From positions 186,001 to 250,000 of the forward strand of contig URCF01000001.1 of the NCBI GenBank assembly GCA_900546365.1: DNA of 64,000 nucleotides. The letters run 5' to 3'. Positions 60,793 to 64,000 of the stretch are shown here, piece after piece (the stretch's first letter is position 1; each line of letters opens with the position of its first letter). The position numbers and the translations under genes were made by a program. A model generated the notes under the pieces. That model did not search any database, was not told the origin of the DNA, and saw only the letters and a list, made by a program, of their open reading frames with translations. Source of the DNA: an uncultured Porphyromonadaceae bacterium. GTDB taxonomy: Bacteria; Bacteroidota; Bacteroidia; Bacteroidales; Muribaculaceae.

Positions 60793-61908
60793 ATGAAACC
60801 GTATGTAACCTTTGCCATTATGGCACTTGCACCGATAGCTTTGGGCTCGTGTGGCCACAAGGATGATGCACCAAGTGATAATAAAATAACCGTGGATGTT
60901 GCCAGGGCAGAAACCGATTCTGTCACCCTTTTCCGCACCTACCCCGGTGTGATTACCGCAGCCGACATGGTGCAGGTGGTGGGTCGTGTCAACGGTACGC
61001 TTCTGAAGCAGTACTACAACAACGGTGACTTTGTGAAGAAAGGCCAGTTACTGTTTGCCATCGAGGATACCAAATATCGCGATCTTGTGCAGGAGAGCCA
61101 GGCTTCGCTCGCCTCGGCGCAAAGCGCATATGAATATGCCAAAAGTCATTACGCCGCCATGCAGAAAGCTTTGGAAAGCGATGCGGTGTCGCAAATGGAG
61201 GTGAAACAGGCTCTGAACGCGCTTGAGCAGAGCGAGGCATCTATACGCACAGCCAAAGCGCAGCTGCAGACAGCAAGAACCAATCTTGGATATTGCAAGG
61301 TGTATGCACCGTTTGACGGCCGCATGAATGCATCCTCGTTCAGCGAAGGTTCTTACATCAATGGTGAAGGCTCGCCGGTGGTACTTGCGTCGATATATTC
61401 CGACAGCAATGTGGATGCCAATTTCTCTATAGAGGATGCCTCGTTCATAAGGAGTTTCACGAACCCCAACAACCGCGATAAGATCAATTACGATTCCATA
61501 CCGGTGAATTTCAATGAACAATTACCCCATAAATATTATGCCGACCTCAGGTATATATCGCCTGATGTTAACACTGCCACCGGAACCATGGCTCTCCGCG
61601 CTCGTATCAGCAATGAGTATGGTGAGCTGAGAGACGGAATGTATGTCACTGTGTCGCTCCCCTACAAGGTGGATCCCAAGGCTGTGCTGGTGAAGGATGC
61701 CTCGATATCCACCGACCAGCTTGGAAAGTTCGTTTACACCGTAAACGACAGCAACAAGGTGGTATATACCCCCATCACTGTCGGCGATATGGCCAACGAC
61801 AGCATGAGGGTGGTGCTGAGCGGCCTTGAAGGAGGTGCTGCTTATGTCACCAAAGCTATGCTTAAGGTACGCACCGGCATGGAAGTTGAACCAAAATATG
61901 TGAAGTGA
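60793..61908 (+). CDS. RND efflux periplasmic adaptor (AcrA/MexA-like) lipoprotein
   Basis: A 371-residue membrane fusion protein linking pump and outer-membrane channel. It has a lipobox-like signal (MALAPIALGSCGHKDD), the two lipoyl/barrel-sandwich halves GRVNGTLLKQYYNNGDFVKKGQLLFAIED and VYAPFDGRMNASSFSEGSYI, and a coiled-coil hairpin between them (SLASAQSAYEYAKSHY to NALEQSEASIRTAKAQLQTA). The C-terminal beta-barrel and membrane-proximal domains end GLEGGAAYVTKAMLKVRTGMEVEPKYVK. It follows the interrupted TolC-like gene by 8 nt and is followed after 4 nt by the pump gene. Confidence 0.95.
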   Translation: MKPYVTFAIMALAPIALGSCGHKDDAPSDNKITVDVARAETDSVTLFRTYPGVITAADMVQVVGRVNGTLLKQYYNNGDFVKKGQLLFAIEDTKYRDLVQESQASLASAQSAYEYAKSHYAAMQKALESDAVSQMEVKQALNALEQSEASIRTAKAQLQTARTNLGYCKVYAPFDGRMNASSFSEGSYINGEGSPVVLASIYSDSNVDANFSIEDASFIRSFTNPNNRDKINYDSIPVNFNEQLPHKYYADLRYISPDVNTATGTMALRARISNEYGELRDGMYVTVSLPYKVDPKAVLVKDASISTDQLGKFVYTVNDSNKVVYTPITVGDMANDSMRVVLSGLEGGAAYVTKAMLKVRTGMEVEPKYVK

Positions 61909-61912
61909 AGCC

Positions 61913-64000
61913 ATGTTCTCAAGATTTTTTATCGACCGTCCTATTTTCGCCGTTGTGCTGGCGATTGTCATGGTGCTTGCAGGATTGATCACAGTCAAGT
62001 CCCTGCCGGTGGCGCAATACCCTGACATCACCCCGCCCACGGTGGATGTGATGGCCACTTATCCCGGCGCTGATGCCGCCACTGTAGCCTCCACCATAGG
62101 TGTGCCGCTGGAGGAGCAGGTGAACGGTGTGGAAGATATGATGTATATGAGCTCGTCAAGTTCGGATGGATCATACAATCTCACCATCACTTTCAATGTA
62201 GGCACTGATATAGATATGGCAGCTGTGAAGGTGCAGAACCGTGTGTCGCTCGCAGAGCCTAGCCTCCCCTCCTCGGTCAAACAGCAAGGTGTGCAGGTGA
62301 TGTCGCGCTCCAGCAACATCATCATGTTCCTCGCTCTCGAGGCAGATGATCCGCAGAGATATGATGCTCTTTATCTCACCAACTACGCCAAGCTCAACAT
62401 TGTTGACGAGCTGTCGCGCATCGATGGTGTCGGGCAGGTGGGTGCTTTTGGTGCCGGCCAGTACAGTATGAGAGTGTGGCTCGATCCTGAACTGATGAGG
62501 GTGAGAAAGGTGTCGCCCTCGGAGGTCACCGCCGCCATCGAAAGCCAGAATATGCAGGTGTCGGCCGGTAGTGTCGGTACATCCCCGAGTTCCGACGGTA
62601 CTGAATTTGAATTCACCCTCACCACCGAAGGCCGCCTGAAATCAGCGGAGGAGTTCGGTAACATTGTGATCCGTACTGAAGCCAACGGTGCGATGTTGCG
62701 CCTGCGTGATATAGCCAAAATCGACCTCGGCAGCCAAAGCTACGATGCCATTGCGGAAGTGGACGGCGAAGGTGCGGGACTGTTGGGTGTGTATCAGTTG
62801 CCGGGAGCCAATGCGCTTGAGGTGGCGAAAGCCGTGCAGAAAAAAATGGATGACCTCTCGCAGTATTTCCCCGAGGGTGTCCATTACAGGGTGATAATGA
62901 ACTCAACCGATTTCGTGACCGAATCAATCGACGACCTGCTCATCACTTTCCTTGAAACAACATTGATTGTGATGTTGGTCATCCTGCTGTTTCTCCAGAG
63001 CTGGCGTGCCGTTGTGATTCCTATGCTCACCATCCCTGTGTCGTTGATAGCCACGTTTGCGGTTATGAAGCTGATGGGGTTCACCATCAACACATTGACA
63101 TTGTTTGGCCTTGTGCTGGCGATAGCGATAGTGGTGGACGATGCGATAGTGGTGGTGGAGGACTGCTCACGAATAGTTGACGAGGGGAAGATGTCGCCCC
63201 GTCAGGCTGCCGTGAAAGCGATGAAAGAGCTTACCGGTCCGGTGGTGGGCGAAGTCCTTGTGCTGCTGTCGGTGTTCATCCCTACAGCGTTCATCAGCGG
63301 CATCACGGGTGAGCTGTACAAACAGTTTGCCCTCACAATTGCTGTGAGCACCGCATTCTCCGGATTCAATGCCCTTACACTCACTCCGGCACTGTGTGCG
63401 CTGTTTCTCCGTCCGTCGAAGCAAAGCGGTTTTTTCCTTTACAAATGGTGGAACAAAGGATATGGAGTTGCGCTCAATGCGTATGTGAAAGTGGTGGGCA
63501 CATTCCTCAAGCGCCCGTGGGTGGCCATAGGTTTGTACATAGTTATCACAGCTGCTGCATTCTGGGGATTTTTCGCCATGCCTACTTCGTATGTGCCCGA
63601 GGAGGATATGGGATATTTCATGGGGTCGGTGCAGCTTCCTACCGGAGCCACTCTGGAAAGAACGCAGAAGGTGCTGGATGAGGTGACGGCCCGTGTGGAA
63701 AAATTGCCTGAAGTGCAGAGTTGTATGAGCATAGCCGGTTTTTCGTTCATCGGTGGCTCAGGCAGCAATATGGGTGGTGTCAGTGTGACACTAAAGCCTT
63801 GGTCCGAACGCAAAGGTAAAAGCCATGATGCTGAATCGGTGATTGCAAAATTCAACAAGGTGTGTGCGGATATCCAGGAGGCTGAGGTGTTTGCGTTCAA
63901 TCCTCCAAGCATCCCCGGACTCGGTATGTCGGCTGGTCTTGAAATGCAGCTGTTGGATATCAACAACTACGGTGCGTCGCAGATGCAGCAGGCTCTCAAC
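61913..64000 (+). CDS. RND efflux pump permease (AcrB/MexB-like), 3' end beyond window
   Basis: The frame from ATG 61913 is open to the window edge, giving about 696 residues of an expected 1030 or so. It begins MFSRFFIDRPIFAVVLAIVM, the hallmark start of hydrophobe/amphiphile RND pumps, then SLPVAQYPDITPPTVDVMAT and GADAATVASTIGVPLEEQVN. The proton-relay aspartates are present in VVDDAIVVVED in transmembrane segment 4, followed by HAE1 motifs MKELTGPVVGEVLVLLSVFI and PTAFISGITGELYKQFALTI. The docking and second porter regions lie at the end seen. It should export drugs, bile acids or similar molecules with the adaptor. Confidence 0.95.
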   Translation, partial: MFSRFFIDRPIFAVVLAIVMVLAGLITVKSLPVAQYPDITPPTVDVMATYPGADAATVASTIGVPLEEQVNGVEDMMYMSSSSSDGSYNLTITFNVGTDIDMAAVKVQNRVSLAEPSLPSSVKQQGVQVMSRSSNIIMFLALEADDPQRYDALYLTNYAKLNIVDELSRIDGVGQVGAFGAGQYSMRVWLDPELMRVRKVSPSEVTAAIESQNMQVSAGSVGTSPSSDGTEFEFTLTTEGRLKSAEEFGNIVIRTEANGAMLRLRDIAKIDLGSQSYDAIAEVDGEGAGLLGVYQLPGANALEVAKAVQKKMDDLSQYFPEGVHYRVIMNSTDFVTESIDDLLITFLETTLIVMLVILLFLQSWRAVVIPMLTIPVSLIATFAVMKLMGFTINTLTLFGLVLAIAIVVDDAIVVVEDCSRIVDEGKMSPRQAAVKAMKELTGPVVGEVLVLLSVFIPTAFISGITGELYKQFALTIAVSTAFSGFNALTLTPALCALFLRPSKQSGFFLYKWWNKGYGVALNAYVKVVGTFLKRPWVAIGLYIVITAAAFWGFFAMPTSYVPEEDMGYFMGSVQLPTGATLERTQKVLDEVTARVEKLPEVQSCMSIAGFSFIGGSGSNMGGVSVTLKPWSERKGKSHDAESVIAKFNKVCADIQEAEVFAFNPPSIPGLGMSAGLEMQLLDINNYGASQMQQALN

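Overview
The window reads as an ordinary chromosomal segment of a gut Bacteroidota, probably order Bacteroidales and possibly near Muribaculaceae; the family is inference. Evidence seen in the sequence: most intergenic regions carry the Bacteroidota promoter form TTG/TTTG, 19-23 nt, TAnnTTTG. Starts mostly lack a clear Shine-Dalgarno motif. The gene set also fits: a mutA/mutB methylmalonyl-CoA mutase pair (propionate/succinate metabolism), meso-diaminopimelate dehydrogenase, PorT-like and META-domain envelope proteins, a clostripain-family lipoprotein, and a GH110-type galactosidase.

Layout. 1-3789 (-): a TPP-riboswitch thiamine operon, thiD-thiS-thiE-like-thiE-thiG-thiC, with thiC cut by the window edge. 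3895-9352 (-): DEAD-box helicase, a tricorn-like S41 protease and YqgE. 9533-16602 (+): a divergent DXS-family enzyme, an NlpC/P60 hydrolase and mutA-mutB. 16817-25312: OmpA-like lipoprotein, DMT transporter, AlkD-like protein, a LysM/binding-protein fusion overlapping a PorT-like barrel, HolA, a lone HsdR-N domain, a Dabb protein and an ABC-F ATPase. 25451-27137: rpmH, a 52-residue hypothetical gene and a C11 protease with a terminator-like hairpin in its leader. 27408-33050 (-): a compact apparent operon, pta-ackA-ddh-AGCS symporter-MIP18/SufT-lpxH. 33192-39282: two small membrane proteins, rplS, a MerR regulator, alaS, a BrkB-family protein and RidA. 39334-41769 (-): split chromate transporter pair plus folC. 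41945-47088: META lipoprotein, fucO, and a NagB-like/PIG-L fusion divergent from canonical nagB. 47169-51737 (-): S9 peptidase, lipoprotein and two MBL-fold proteins in one apparent operon. 51964-52697: initiator tRNA, a frameshifted gene remnant and a (CTCAT)10 microsatellite. 52698-64000: GH110-type enzyme, a lipoprotein, relA, rnpB, NDH-2, and an RND efflux operon whose TolC-like gene carries an in-frame stop and whose pump gene runs off the window.

Much of the window is housekeeping. The points most worth a second look are the NagB-like/PIG-L fusion that has lost the deaminase residues, the nonsense codon in the efflux outer-membrane gene, the RelA with a degenerate hydrolase site, the hairpin leader of the C11 protease, and the remnant and microsatellite next to the initiator tRNA. 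I did not find CRISPR arrays, complete insertion sequences, prophage or a recognisable defence island. I cannot point to a clearly new multi-gene system.
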